Of a stretch of 60,260 nt of DNA, positions 45,530 through 54,071 are shown piece by piece. The stretch's first letter is position 1. Every line of letters begins with the position of its first letter. Source of the stretch: an uncultured Lachnospiraceae bacterium (GTDB taxonomy: Bacteria > Bacillota > Clostridia > Lachnospirales > Lachnospiraceae); the NCBI GenBank assembly GCA_947173945.1, contig CAMWGV010000011.1:1-60260 (forward strand). Reading direction: 5' to 3'. The notes beneath the pieces are model-generated. The model worked only from the letters and a program-made list of their open reading frames with translations, did no database searches and was not told where the DNA came from. The translations under genes were made by a program, and so were the position numbers.

Positions 45530-45820
45530 GTGGCAGAAATTGAATATGACGAAGGAATAATGAATATGTGTAGTAGTATTTTAGAAGAGATTGATTTGAA
45601 AAATCCATGCAATGTACAGTTTAAGTATAGAAAAGAGTAACCTTATTTTTTAGAGATTAATACAAGAATGTCAGGTGGGATTCATATGGCATGTAGAGCT
45701 GCGAGAGTAAATATTTCTAATATAGCAGTTAATAAACTCCTTGGAGTAGATAAGGCTTGGAATATAAATAAAGATGCCAAGATTATATCGCAGGTTGAGA
45801 TACCAGTAATATTAAATTGA
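45530..45820 (+). pseudogene. ATP-grasp C-terminal remnant with in-frame stop
   Basis: A GTG at 45530 after GAGGGGAG opens a 97-codon frame interrupted by TAA at 45638-45640. Before the stop it reads NPCNVQFKYRKE, and after it PYFLEINTRMSGGIHMAC. This is the metal-binding end of an ATP-grasp ligase (N.Q.K...., then EINxRxSGG). The N-terminal 200 or more residues are absent. ATP-grasp enzymes are members of the Ter biosynthetic module next to HAD, PRTase and CitE-like genes, as here. The remnant overlaps the HAD start region, which shows it was part of the operon. Confidence 0.85.
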
Positions 45821-45822
45821 TT

Positions 45823-46536
45823 ATGGAAGAATGTAGATTTTGTGATTTAGATAGTACACTTATTTTTTCACATAGACATGAGATTGGAGAAAAGGTTGTA
45901 GTGGAGTATCTAAAAGATAAAGAACAGTCATATATGCAAGCAAATATATACGAAATTTTTCGGAGTGTTGGGTCGCGTATTGTGCCGCTTACTTCAAGAA
46001 CATGTTCTCAGTACAATCGTATTATATTTCCTATATATCCTGAATATGCATTGATAGACAATGGTGGGATATTGCTGAAAAATGGAGAAATAGATGAGGC
46101 GTGGCGGGAAGAAACTATTGCTATTACTGCTGAGGATATAAGTGTCATGAGATTAATTGAACCACAATTGGAAAAGTATGGTAAGATTAAGTGGCAGGAT
46201 GATTTAGTGCTTTTCCTTAAATTAGTAAATTCGGATGATACTTGTACAGTAAATAAAATAGTAGAAGAATATAATTTGCTTTTTTTTGAGCATGGTGCAA
46301 AAAAGTATATATGTTCTAGAGCGATGAACAAAGGAATGGCAATCAAACGTTTTAAGGAAAGATTTATTGTGAAAAAAGCCTATATGGCTGGAGATTCTTT
46401 GGTGGATTATGCGACAGCACCTTTTGTAGATGCTCTATATTTACCAAAAGAATTAATGAATAAAGTACCTTTTCATGCCAATGTATCTTACGTTGATAAG
46501 CTGGATTTGGCTGAAAAAATTTTGAGAGGATGCTAA
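45823..46536 (+). CDS. HAD-superfamily phosphatase, Ter biosynthetic module
   Basis: The start chosen is the ATG at 45823, giving 237 residues; an in-frame TTG at 45817 overlaps the remnant stop. HAD motifs are visible: motif I CDLDSTLIFSHR (DxD), motif II PLTSRT, a conserved Lys in NKGMAIKRF and motif IV AGDSLVDYATAPFVDAL. The sequence resembles the HAD phosphatases coded with PRTase and ATP-grasp genes in Ter clusters, where a sugar-phosphate or nucleotide-like substrate is proposed. It looks intact although its ATP-grasp neighbour is dead. Confidence 0.9.
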   Translation: MEECRFCDLDSTLIFSHRHEIGEKVVVEYLKDKEQSYMQANIYEIFRSVGSRIVPLTSRTCSQYNRIIFPIYPEYALIDNGGILLKNGEIDEAWREETIAITAEDISVMRLIEPQLEKYGKIKWQDDLVLFLKLVNSDDTCTVNKIVEEYNLLFFEHGAKKYICSRAMNKGMAIKRFKERFIVKKAYMAGDSLVDYATAPFVDALYLPKELMNKVPFHANVSYVDKLDLAEKILRGC

Positions 46537-46898
46537 TATGGTAACAAGCTTTTATTAAATAAATAGAATTCTAGATTTGACACTAAGCAAGTATAGCGCA
46601 CTTGATGAAAATGGTGTTGATGGTGTTCTGAAAAAGCATTTATTTTTTAAGACAAATTCATAGAAATGAGTTGTTGTATAATGAAACAATTTATTTGATT
46701 TATGAGTTTAATCCCTCTGAAAATAAAGGGAAACGGTTAAAAATATTTCTTAAGATTGATAGTCAAAGTAATAATAGTTATGAGAGTACTTAGATTGAAA
46801 ATTGACCATTACAGTAGCAAAGCTTAGGCAGCGTTTATGGAAGTAATAGAACTAATGCACATATTATTAACGAACGAATTGATAAGGAGTTTCTGTAA
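46537..46898 (+). pseudogene. Decayed gene of unknown family
   Basis: The 362 bases between the HAD and vWA genes hold protein-like fragments in different frames. From the ATG at 46538 the frame reads six codons, a stop, then LDENGVDGVLKKHLFF; a frameshift near 46650 leads to LRQIHRNELLYNETIYLIYE and NKGKRLKIFLKID; and a third frame ends NAHIINERIDKEFL at TAA (46896-46898). No family is recognised. The pattern is typical of an inactivated reading frame, not of an ordinary intergenic region. Confidence 0.6.
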
Positions 46899-47462
46899 AT
46901 GGAAAGAATAGACTATGTATATATTATTGTTGATAATTCTAATAGCATGCTAGGAAATAAAATAGGTTCAGTTAATGATGCCATAAACAATATTTTATTT
47001 CGGCTAAGAAAAATACAAGCAAAAAATGATGTTAGTATTCAAATGATACAAATGTCTTTTGCTAAAAGTGTTGTTTGGTCAAATGTGTTTCCTGTACCAC
47101 TTAGTCAGTTTGTATATAACGATTTGTATACTTGTGAAAGTGAATCTAATATGGGGACTGCTTTTAAGGAGCTATATGAAAAATTAGAAAGGCAATATGA
47201 AGTTACATCAACAAAGGATTCAGAAACTACTATATTGTTATTTTCAGATGGCTTGTATTCCGATGATGTATATGCAGGATTATCTTTATTAAAGAAAAAT
47301 CCGATTTTTAAAACTGCTAATAGGATAGGAATAACATTTCATGATGATTTATCGGAGGATTTGGCAGAAAAATTTCTAGCTGAATATGTATCGGGAAGTG
47401 ACAATATAGTTATTGACGACTTTGGTAAACTTAACAGATTATTATTTGAAAAGTATCGATAG
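46899..47462 (+). CDS. Short vWA-domain protein (TerF/TerY-like)
   Basis: This 187-residue protein is a bare vWA domain: DNSNSMLGNKIG (DxSxS MIDAS), SNMGTAF and LLFSDGLYSDD. The start ATG follows ATAAGGAGT. It is much shorter than the vWA protein at 43005-44000 and lacks its proline-rich tail. It sits beside the biosynthetic genes, so it may recruit them or a metal ion to the signalling complex (inference). Confidence 0.88.
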   Translation: MERIDYVYIIVDNSNSMLGNKIGSVNDAINNILFRLRKIQAKNDVSIQMIQMSFAKSVVWSNVFPVPLSQFVYNDLYTCESESNMGTAFKELYEKLERQYEVTSTKDSETTILLFSDGLYSDDVYAGLSLLKKNPIFKTANRIGITFHDDLSEDLAEKFLAEYVSGSDNIVIDDFGKLNRLLFEKYR

Positions 47463-47471
47463 GTGATGAAT

Positions 47472-48428
47472 ATGGTAGAGATTGAGGACCAAATTGCTGA
47501 ATATATTCGCAATTTGATTAGTAAAAAAGGAAAAGATATTTTAAGCAACCCAATAGGTATGTTTGGTGCAATTTGTGATGCTTTTATTTCATATTCTGAT
47601 ATTTTGATGGCAATAAAGCCAGCAGCGGTTACTGATGCCTCTGTTGAACTTAAGAGACAACTGGAGATAGGGAGATTTGATTGTAAAAAAATTTTTGATG
47701 AATTTAAGACAGCATCTAATCAAGAGGCTTTGAATCAATATCTAAAGATAGTATTTCAGGCAATAGATTGTGAAGAAAAGTTTGTTTATTCTTCGATAGA
47801 GGTACTAGATAATAGTACCGTAATAAAAGAGAAAAAAGTTAAATTAGAAAAAGGTAATGAAAAAAATAAAACTGCAGATGATTATTATGAATTAGCAAAA
47901 GCACAAAAAACAATCAGAGGTATTGATAATAAAAGTATTTATATTGGTAATCTTTTGAAAGCTGTTGAAATGGGGCATTGTGAAGCAATTCATATAATGG
48001 CCCATTATTATATTAAAGGAAAATATGTTCCTTTAGATATAGATAAAGGAATTAAGCTTTTGAAGCAAATTGCTGACGATGGTAATGCACTTGCAGCATA
48101 TGATCTTTTTAATTTATCGAAAAGAAATGTGATATCTTTTGATGAGGCATTTCCATATTTGAAAGTTGCTGCCAATGGTGGAATGAAGAGCGCAATCTTT
48201 GATTTAGGGATGGTCTATTATGAAAATGGAAGTCCAGAAGACTATGTTAATGCTGTAAAATGGTTTGAACAAGCCTGCGAATTTGGTGATATGCATTCAT
48301 ATTATCAGCTTGCTTTATGTTATAGGTTTGGCCATGGGGTAAAGTGTGACGGTAAAAAAGCTATGGAGTTATTGAAAAAAGCGGCTATGCTTGGTCATTA
48401 TAAAGCAAAAGAAATTATTGGAGATTGA
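47472..48428 (+). CDS. Sel1-repeat protein with unknown N-terminal half
   Basis: The preferred start is the ATG at 47472, five bases after AGGTGA, giving 318 residues; GTG/ATG codons at 47463 and 47466 are alternatives. The C-terminal 170 residues have Sel1-like (TPR-type) repeats, for example AIHIMAHYYIKGKYVPLDID, LLKQIADDGNALAAYDL, AVKWFEQACEFGDMHSYYQL and AMELLKKAAMLGHYKAKEII. Sel1 repeats mediate protein contacts. Residues 1-140 match nothing I recognise. It follows the vWA gene almost without a gap. Confidence 0.8.
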   Translation: MVEIEDQIAEYIRNLISKKGKDILSNPIGMFGAICDAFISYSDILMAIKPAAVTDASVELKRQLEIGRFDCKKIFDEFKTASNQEALNQYLKIVFQAIDCEEKFVYSSIEVLDNSTVIKEKKVKLEKGNEKNKTADDYYELAKAQKTIRGIDNKSIYIGNLLKAVEMGHCEAIHIMAHYYIKGKYVPLDIDKGIKLLKQIADDGNALAAYDLFNLSKRNVISFDEAFPYLKVAANGGMKSAIFDLGMVYYENGSPEDYVNAVKWFEQACEFGDMHSYYQLALCYRFGHGVKCDGKKAMELLKKAAMLGHYKAKEIIGD

Positions 48429-48513
48429 TTGAAATACAACTAGGATGCGATAACATAGTTATTGGACTAATAATTATATTTTATGATACGTTTGTAGAGA
48501 GGAAAATAGTTTA

Positions 48514-49479
48514 GTGATTGATAATATTGAATTGAAGTATAGTGTAGGTGCGTTGCTATATTCACCAGCACTGAATACAAAAATTGCTGATGCAATAATA
48601 AAGGAAAAATATGGAAAACAGTTCTCTTTGGCATTATGCTTGGAGGATAGTATTGCTGATGATTCTGTGGAAATGGCTGAGAAACAGCTAATAAACACCT
48701 TAAGAAAGATAGATGAAGCTTGTAAGAATAATGTTTTCTTTATGCCGAAGATTTTTATAAGAGTTAGATCGCCGAAACAGCTGGAAAAAGTATTTGATAT
48801 GCTGGGAGATTTAAATGATATTATTACAGGATTTATATTTCCAAAGTACTCTATAGGAAATGCACAAGAATATAATATAGCAATGAAAAAAATAAATGCT
48901 AAGTCTTCAAAATGCGTATATATGATGCCTATTTTAGAAAGTAAGGATATTGTTGATTTTAAAACAAGAAGAGAAGTTCTAAATTTATTAAAAGAAGAGA
49001 TTGACTCTGTTAATGAATATGTCCTTAATGTGAGAGTTGGTGGTAATGATTTTTCAAATGAGTTTTCAACGCGAAGACATTATGATGAAACTATATATGA
49101 TGTATTGCCTATTGCACAGCTCTTAGGCGATATTTTAACTGTTTTTTCAAGGGAATATGTTGTTTCGGGACCTGTATGGGAATTTTTTGCTAGCGATAAT
49201 GGTGAATGGAAGACAGGGTTGAAGCAAGAATTGAAACTTGATAAATTGAATGGTTTTGTTGGGAAAACAGTTATACATCCCAAGCAGATTGCAGTTGTTA
49301 ATGAGGCATTAAAAGTTTCTAATAAAGATTTTGAAGATGCAAAGGAAATCCTTAATTGGGATGAGGAAGGACTTCAAGTAGGGAAGAGCTTCGCTGGAGA
49401 AAGAATGAATGAGGTGAAAACACATTATAATTGGGCTATGAAGACATTAGTTTTGGCTCAAATATATGGTGTATTATAA
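48514..49479 (+). CDS. CitE/HpcH-HpaI-type lyase, Ter biosynthetic module
   Basis: This 321-residue protein starts at GTG (48514), about 10 bases after GAGAGGAAA. Family features are LLYSPALNTKIADAII, CLEDSIADDSV (the Glu-Asp pair of the metal/acyl site), IFIRVRSP, MPILES and TVIHPKQIAVVNEAL. HpcH/HpaI and CitE proteins cleave or form C-C bonds of acyl substrates. Homologues are part of the predicted nucleoside-like metabolite pathway in Ter clusters. The 85 bases before it hold no clear promoter. Confidence 0.9.
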   Translation: MIDNIELKYSVGALLYSPALNTKIADAIIKEKYGKQFSLALCLEDSIADDSVEMAEKQLINTLRKIDEACKNNVFFMPKIFIRVRSPKQLEKVFDMLGDLNDIITGFIFPKYSIGNAQEYNIAMKKINAKSSKCVYMMPILESKDIVDFKTRREVLNLLKEEIDSVNEYVLNVRVGGNDFSNEFSTRRHYDETIYDVLPIAQLLGDILTVFSREYVVSGPVWEFFASDNGEWKTGLKQELKLDKLNGFVGKTVIHPKQIAVVNEALKVSNKDFEDAKEILNWDEEGLQVGKSFAGERMNEVKTHYNWAMKTLVLAQIYGVL

Positions 49480-49493
49480 GGAGTTGTTTAAAG

Positions 49494-50609
49494 GTGAGAG
49501 AATATTCTATTGAAGACTTGGTATGTGTTGCTAAAAGAGAGAATAACAGTAAAAGAGCGTATTTATATGTGAATCCTATTCAAGGAAAACATATACCAGT
49601 TAGTCCCAATAAGCCATTGGAATTGTATAAAACGATGGCGAAAAAACTTGAAGAAAGATTTCCAAATGAGAGATTACTTATAATAGGATTTGCTGAGACT
49701 GCTACAGCTATTGGAGCAGCAATTGCCAGCTATGCAGATAATGTTACTTTTTGTACACAGACAACACGTGAGAAATATCAAGGAGCAAGGTATTTGTATT
49801 TTACAGAATCACATAGCCATGCAACGGAGCAGAGTTTGATAATAAGTGGATATGAATATATATTGGATGATGTTGATCGTATTGTTTTCGCGGAGGATGA
49901 AGTTACTACAGGTAATACTATTATTAAATTGATTTCTGCAATAAGAACAGAATATGAGGGTAAGTACTTGAAGTTTGGTATTATTTCAATACTAAATAGT
50001 ATGAGTGATTATAGAATATTTGAATTGGAAAAAGATGGAATTCCTTGTTTATATATTAATAAAATACCTTATGAATACAATATTGAGAATATTGATTCTT
50101 TTAAATATTTAGAGTTTGAATCGGTGAAAGCATCACCATACAATGAAAAGATTATTACAGGAATTATACCTCCGAATTTAAGATATGTTCAAGATAAGAG
50201 TACATATTCTGATAGCGTCAATGCTTATATTAAAAAGGTGTGCGAGAAAGTTCATATTTCAAAGGATATAAAAAGGATTCTTGTTTTAGGTACAGAAGAA
50301 TTTATGTTTCCACCAATGAAAGTTGCAGAGTATATACAAAACGAACATCCGAATGTGGAAGTGAGTTTTCATGCGACAACCAGAAGCCCCATTATGATAA
50401 GCTGTGATGAAAACTATCCATTGCATTCACGATGGTCAATAAATAGTGTATATGAAGCAGGAAGAATAACTTATGTTTATAATCTTTCTAATTATGATTT
50501 GGCAATAGTTTTATCCGATGCTGACGTTAAATCTACAGTAGGAATAGAAAAATTAGAGGAGGCTTTGGCAGGAGCAGGGTGTAAAGAAATCATCTTTGTT
50601 CACGCATAA
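49494..50609 (+). CDS. Phosphoribosyltransferase-like protein with probable TRSP domain
   Basis: The start chosen is GTG at 49494 after AAGGAG (spacing 10), giving 371 residues; upstream in-frame codons lie inside the previous gene. The PRTase core has IIGFAETATAIGAAIA and the PRPP-binding loop FAEDEVTTGNTIIKLI. The C-terminal portion (about 245-371), with ILVLGTEEFMFPPMKVAEYI and PLHSRWS, matches the TRSP domain typically fused after the PRTase_2 domain. Such proteins are characteristic of Ter biosynthetic modules, where transfer of a ribosyl phosphate is proposed. Confidence 0.88.
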   Translation: MREYSIEDLVCVAKRENNSKRAYLYVNPIQGKHIPVSPNKPLELYKTMAKKLEERFPNERLLIIGFAETATAIGAAIASYADNVTFCTQTTREKYQGARYLYFTESHSHATEQSLIISGYEYILDDVDRIVFAEDEVTTGNTIIKLISAIRTEYEGKYLKFGIISILNSMSDYRIFELEKDGIPCLYINKIPYEYNIENIDSFKYLEFESVKASPYNEKIITGIIPPNLRYVQDKSTYSDSVNAYIKKVCEKVHISKDIKRILVLGTEEFMFPPMKVAEYIQNEHPNVEVSFHATTRSPIMISCDENYPLHSRWSINSVYEAGRITYVYNLSNYDLAIVLSDADVKSTVGIEKLEEALAGAGCKEIIFVHA

Positions 50610-50614
50610 AAGTG

Positions 50615-51670
50615 ATGAGAAGTAGTTATAATCTAGAAGATGTAAATATCTTATTAAAAGATATCACTGGTTTAGTTGAACCATTACCAGCTGAAATAAG
50701 AGAAAAGAAAATACAAAGTGGTATACATTATTGTGAGATGTTACCCTTAGAATATCAACCTAGTGATAAATATATGCAGGCATATGAATTTGCTTTGAAA
50801 GAGTATTCAAAGGATACCGCAGATGCAGTGGCAAAAATGGCAGAAAAAATCTTTAAGCTAAAAGGTGAGAGTCTAGTTATTGTTTCGCTTGCAAGAGCTG
50901 GAATACCAATAGGAATACTTGCTAAAAGATATATTGAAAAAAGACATGGATGTAAAGTGAGACATTATGCTATTTCAATTATTAGAGACAGAGGTATAGA
51001 TCATAATGCTATGCGATATATTTTGGAAAGGCATAGTGCTAAAGATATTCAATTTGTAGATGGATGGGTAGGCAAGGGAGCCATATTTACAGAATTATAT
51101 AAAGAATTAGGACAATATCCAGACATAGATAAAAGCTTGGCTGTTGTTTCAGATCCTGCGAATCTAACAGATTTGTGTGGGACACATGAAGATATTTTAA
51201 TTCCTAGTTCATGTTTAAATGCTGTTGTAACCGGTTTGATTAGTCGAACTTTCTTGAAAAGTGACATCATTGGCGATAAAGATTTCCATGGAGCAGCATA
51301 TTATAGTCAATTGGAAAATACGGATTTGTCTAATGAATTCATAGATAGCATTGAATGTAATTTTGATTTTGATATAGATGATTATGTGGAGAGAAAAAAT
51401 GAATCTGGAATAGAAATTGTTAAAAATATTGCTCGTATATATAATGTAGGTAATATAAATTATATAAAACCAGGCATAGGTGAAGCAACTCGTGTATTAT
51501 TAAGAAGAATACCGTGGAAAATTCTTATTAATAAAGAGTATGTTGGAGCAAAGGAACTGGAACATATTATTCAACTTGCTAAAGAGAAAAAGGTTGATAT
51601 TGAGATATGCGGTATTGATTTAGGTGGATATAAGGTTTGCGGGATAATAAAGCAACTTGCTGATGTGTAA
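50615..51670 (+). CDS. StiP-family protein with C-terminal PELOTA-like domain
   Basis: An ATG at 50615 (or the adjacent GTG at 50612) gives about 351 residues. The N-terminal 260 residues show a PRTase-like fold pattern (VIVSLARAGIPIGILAKRY, then HYAISIIRDRGID) and CGTHEDILIPSSCLNAVVTG, as in the StiP family (predicted cysteine protease). The last 80 residues (NYIKPGIGEATRVLLRR and VDIEICGIDLGGYKVCG) match the PELOTA_1 RNA-binding-like domain. It follows the PRTase gene within six bases and completes the predicted metabolite module. The enzymatic activity is not established. Confidence 0.88.
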   Translation: MRSSYNLEDVNILLKDITGLVEPLPAEIREKKIQSGIHYCEMLPLEYQPSDKYMQAYEFALKEYSKDTADAVAKMAEKIFKLKGESLVIVSLARAGIPIGILAKRYIEKRHGCKVRHYAISIIRDRGIDHNAMRYILERHSAKDIQFVDGWVGKGAIFTELYKELGQYPDIDKSLAVVSDPANLTDLCGTHEDILIPSSCLNAVVTGLISRTFLKSDIIGDKDFHGAAYYSQLENTDLSNEFIDSIECNFDFDIDDYVERKNESGIEIVKNIARIYNVGNINYIKPGIGEATRVLLRRIPWKILINKEYVGAKELEHIIQLAKEKKVDIEICGIDLGGYKVCGIIKQLADV

Positions 51671-51755
51671 AGGAGATGAAAGAAATATCCAATTACATCT
51701 TTTGAAAAATGATATGTCTACAATGTGGGATGAAATTATTTTCTCAATTTTATAG
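51663..51755 (+). CDS. Possible 30-residue peptide or gene remnant
   Basis: An ATG at 51663, overlapping the StiP stop, opens a 30-codon frame (start MCKGDERNIQLHLLKNDM, end IIFSIL) ending at TAG 51753-51755. It has no clear ribosome site and no recognised family. It could be the start of a truncated further island gene or chance. Confidence 0.25.
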   Translation: MCKGDERNIQLHLLKNDMSTMWDEIIFSIL

Positions 51756-51769
51756 GGTATGTATCTTAA

Positions 51770-51806
51770 GGACACTTTCCAAGTGAAAATTTGGAAGTGT
51801 CCTTTT
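51770..51806. terminator. Terminator hairpin, copy 1 of a 37-bp repeat
   Basis: GGACACTTTCCAA and TTGGAAGTGTCC pair with one bulged T around an 8-base loop, followed by TTTT, with AAGG on the other side. It lies between the convergent StiP and histidine kinase genes. A 36/37 identical copy lies at 58273-58309. Confidence 0.85.
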
Positions 51807-51809
51807 ATA

Positions 51810-53210
51810 TTATGGGTATTCTGCTGACAATGGTAGACCTAGCTCAACTTCAAAACCGCCATATTCACTATGTTTTATTAGCATTTTTCCTTTATGTGCA
51901 AATACGATTTGCTTGACAATGAGCAAGCCTAAACCATGACGTTGCTCAGAGGCGTTTTCGTCGCAAACCATATAATGCGGAGAATGATTGAGTTTTTTAA
52001 TTTGTTCATCCGTAGCACCCATACCGTCATCGGCAACAACAACCGTATAAACATTATCTTCAGCTACAACACGAACGAAGATACGGCAGCCCTGCTCGTT
52101 ATGGTTCATACTGTTCTGAATCAGATTGCTTACTGCTCGTTTAATTAAATCTTTGTCAATACATACGGGACAAGAGGTTAAGTTTTCGTCCGTTTCCCAT
52201 TCAATCGCGTACTTTTCATCAATATTCATATTGATGAAATCGACCACAACCTGACGTACAATAGCAATCAGATTTTGTTTTTCGGGATTAATCGGCTGCA
52301 TATTATATTCCAGCTTGGATGCAAGATTCAAGTCATTAATTAAGTTCCTCATTCGATTACTTTGTTTTACAATAACCGCAGCTTTTTTGCGGTTATCTTC
52401 TGATAGCTGCATATCACTTTCTAACTGTCCGGCATAACCCATGACCATTGACAGTGGTGTTCGTATGTCGTGGGATACCCCTGCAATCCAATTTGCTCTT
52501 GCGGTTTCTCTTTTACGGAGCTGCCTGCTTTGCGTTTGCAAAATATCTGAGGTCTTGTTAATGTTTACCGCCAGCTCTGATAAAAGTCCTTTTTCTCTGA
52601 TATGGACTTCTTCGTTTGTAGACAAAGCCTGTATTCCGCCCACTATCGGTTTTATTGATTTTAACAGCTTGGAATTAGCAATCACATAAATTATAAAAAT
52701 GAAGGCTGCATTGATTGCAAAAACAGAAACAATCGTTTTGGGGAAGTTGGCGATTAAATTATAATCCCAACTCGGCCACATGTGTTTCCAAAAGCTGTCT
52801 TTTGGATAGCCTAGTACAACAAGTCCGTTTTCCACTTCTCCTGTAAATGTCGGATACCCATCTATATAGCCACGGGTCAGGCTTGCTATATCCGAAACAG
52901 AATATGACATAGGTATAGTGTCTGGAAGATTATCCGTCTGCCATACAACTTTCATTGTTGCATTGTCAATAAAGATTGCCCACACATTTGTTTTTTGAAG
53001 TTCAAGTGCTGTGTCTTCGGACAAAATATATCCGTTTTCATCTTGAAACAGATTAGCAGCAACTTTCTCAGCAGTTTTCCAAGGTTGAGCATTTGGTGCT
53101 TGACTTTCAGTATATATGGCTAACAATATAATATTCAAAATAATAAGCAAAACAGAAGATAGTAGCATGATACCCACGAAATGCCATATCAGTTTAGACA
53201 CACTTTTCAT
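51810..53210 (-). CDS. Sensor histidine kinase next to an ABC exporter
   Basis: The start is the ATG at 53210, overlapping the response-regulator stop region, giving 466 residues. Two membrane helices (about 8-30 and 160-182) enclose an extracellular region of about 130 residues. The H-box is AGVSHDIRTPLSMVMGY and the ATP site includes NLIQNSMNHN, DDGMGA and HGLGLLIVKQI. It pairs with the response regulator immediately upstream on the minus strand and probably senses an antimicrobial peptide or envelope stress, judging from the divergent ABC genes. Confidence 0.92.
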   Translation of the reverse strand: MKSVSKLIWHFVGIMLLSSVLLIILNIILLAIYTESQAPNAQPWKTAEKVAANLFQDENGYILSEDTALELQKTNVWAIFIDNATMKVVWQTDNLPDTIPMSYSVSDIASLTRGYIDGYPTFTGEVENGLVVLGYPKDSFWKHMWPSWDYNLIANFPKTIVSVFAINAAFIFIIYVIANSKLLKSIKPIVGGIQALSTNEEVHIREKGLLSELAVNINKTSDILQTQSRQLRKRETARANWIAGVSHDIRTPLSMVMGYAGQLESDMQLSEDNRKKAAVIVKQSNRMRNLINDLNLASKLEYNMQPINPEKQNLIAIVRQVVVDFINMNIDEKYAIEWETDENLTSCPVCIDKDLIKRAVSNLIQNSMNHNEQGCRIFVRVVAEDNVYTVVVADDGMGATDEQIKKLNHSPHYMVCDENASEQRHGLGLLIVKQIVFAHKGKMLIKHSEYGGFEVELGLPLSAEYP

Positions 53211-53211
53211 A

Positions 53212-53916
53212 TCATTTGTCCTCCATGATAAGCTTATATCCAAGCCCTTTAATCGTTATCAAAGAAACAGGCTGTGATGGATTGGCTTCAATCTTTTCTC
53301 TTATACGGCGAATATGTGCCATCAGCGAATTTTCATAACCGAAAGGATTGTCGCCCCAAGCGGCTTCACATAGTGCGTCAATTGTAACGATTCGTCCTGC
53401 GTTCCGATATAAGACTGTCAAAATATCGTGTTCCTTTGCTGTAAGTGAAATATGCTCTCCGTTTTTTATGACCTCTGCGCGGGCAAAATCAATTTCGCTG
53501 TCATGTAGTTTTACGAGAGGATTTTCGGTTTTATAGCTTCTTCGAAGAATGGCATTTACACGGAATAAAAGCTCCTTCGGCAAAAATGGCTTTACCATGT
53601 AATCATCCGCACCAAGATTAAAGCCACGGAACTTATCATCGTCCTCGCCACGGGCAGTTAAAAACAGAACAGGATAGTCAGCTGCTTTTTTTATCTGTTC
53701 CATCAAATCAAACCCATTCCCATCAGGAAGCATTACATCAAGAATTGCAAATTCAGGTTGATAGGCTTCAGAAACAGTAATTGCTTCATTCACCGTTTTT
53801 GCCGTCCTTATATTTTGAAATCCATCCTCATTCAAGATAGAGACGACCATATCTAAAATTTCCTGGGCATCATCCACAAGCAAAATACGTTTTTGTTTTA
53901 AATAATCAAGGCTCAT
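53212..53916 (-). CDS. OmpR-family response regulator
   Basis: The start is the ATG at 53916 after AAGGAGGTAAC, giving 234 residues. The receiver domain has VDDAQE, phospho-acceptor Asp in AILDVMLPDG, Thr in FLTARGEDD and Lys in YMVKPFLP. The winged-helix end has YENSLMAHIRRIREKIE and IKGLGYKL. It is cotranscribed with the kinase and divergent from the ABC operon at 54072, the usual layout of peptide-detoxification modules. Confidence 0.94.
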   Translation of the reverse strand: MSLDYLKQKRILLVDDAQEILDMVVSILNEDGFQNIRTAKTVNEAITVSEAYQPEFAILDVMLPDGNGFDLMEQIKKAADYPVLFLTARGEDDDKFRGFNLGADDYMVKPFLPKELLFRVNAILRRSYKTENPLVKLHDSEIDFARAEVIKNGEHISLTAKEHDILTVLYRNAGRIVTIDALCEAAWGDNPFGYENSLMAHIRRIREKIEANPSQPVSLITIKGLGYKLIMEDK

Positions 53917-53940
53917 ATAGTTACCTCCTTCATATATCCT

Positions 53941-53949
53941 ATTATAGCA
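53941..53949 (-). promoter_or_regulatory. Extended -10 promoter of the two-component operon
   Basis: On the minus strand TGC-TATAAT (TATAAT at 53946-53941) forms an extended -10; no good -35 was found. Confidence 0.5.
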
Positions 53950-53981
53950 TAGAGATGTGTCATTTTCTGTTGTGCAATGAA

Positions 53982-54000
53982 ATGTAAGGTAAATGTAAGG
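53982..54000. promoter_or_regulatory. Direct repeat, likely response-regulator site
   Basis: ATGTAAGG occurs at 53982-53989 and again at 53993-54000, an 11-base period typical of OmpR-family binding on one face of the helix. It lies upstream of a TACAAT -10 (about 54033) for the ABC operon with no consensus -35, which fits activator dependence. Confidence 0.5.
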
Positions 54001-54071
54001 ATGAGAGAAGGTTAGCACAAGGTTGATAAGCTACAATATACTTACGATGATAAGAAAGAGGGTAAAATACA

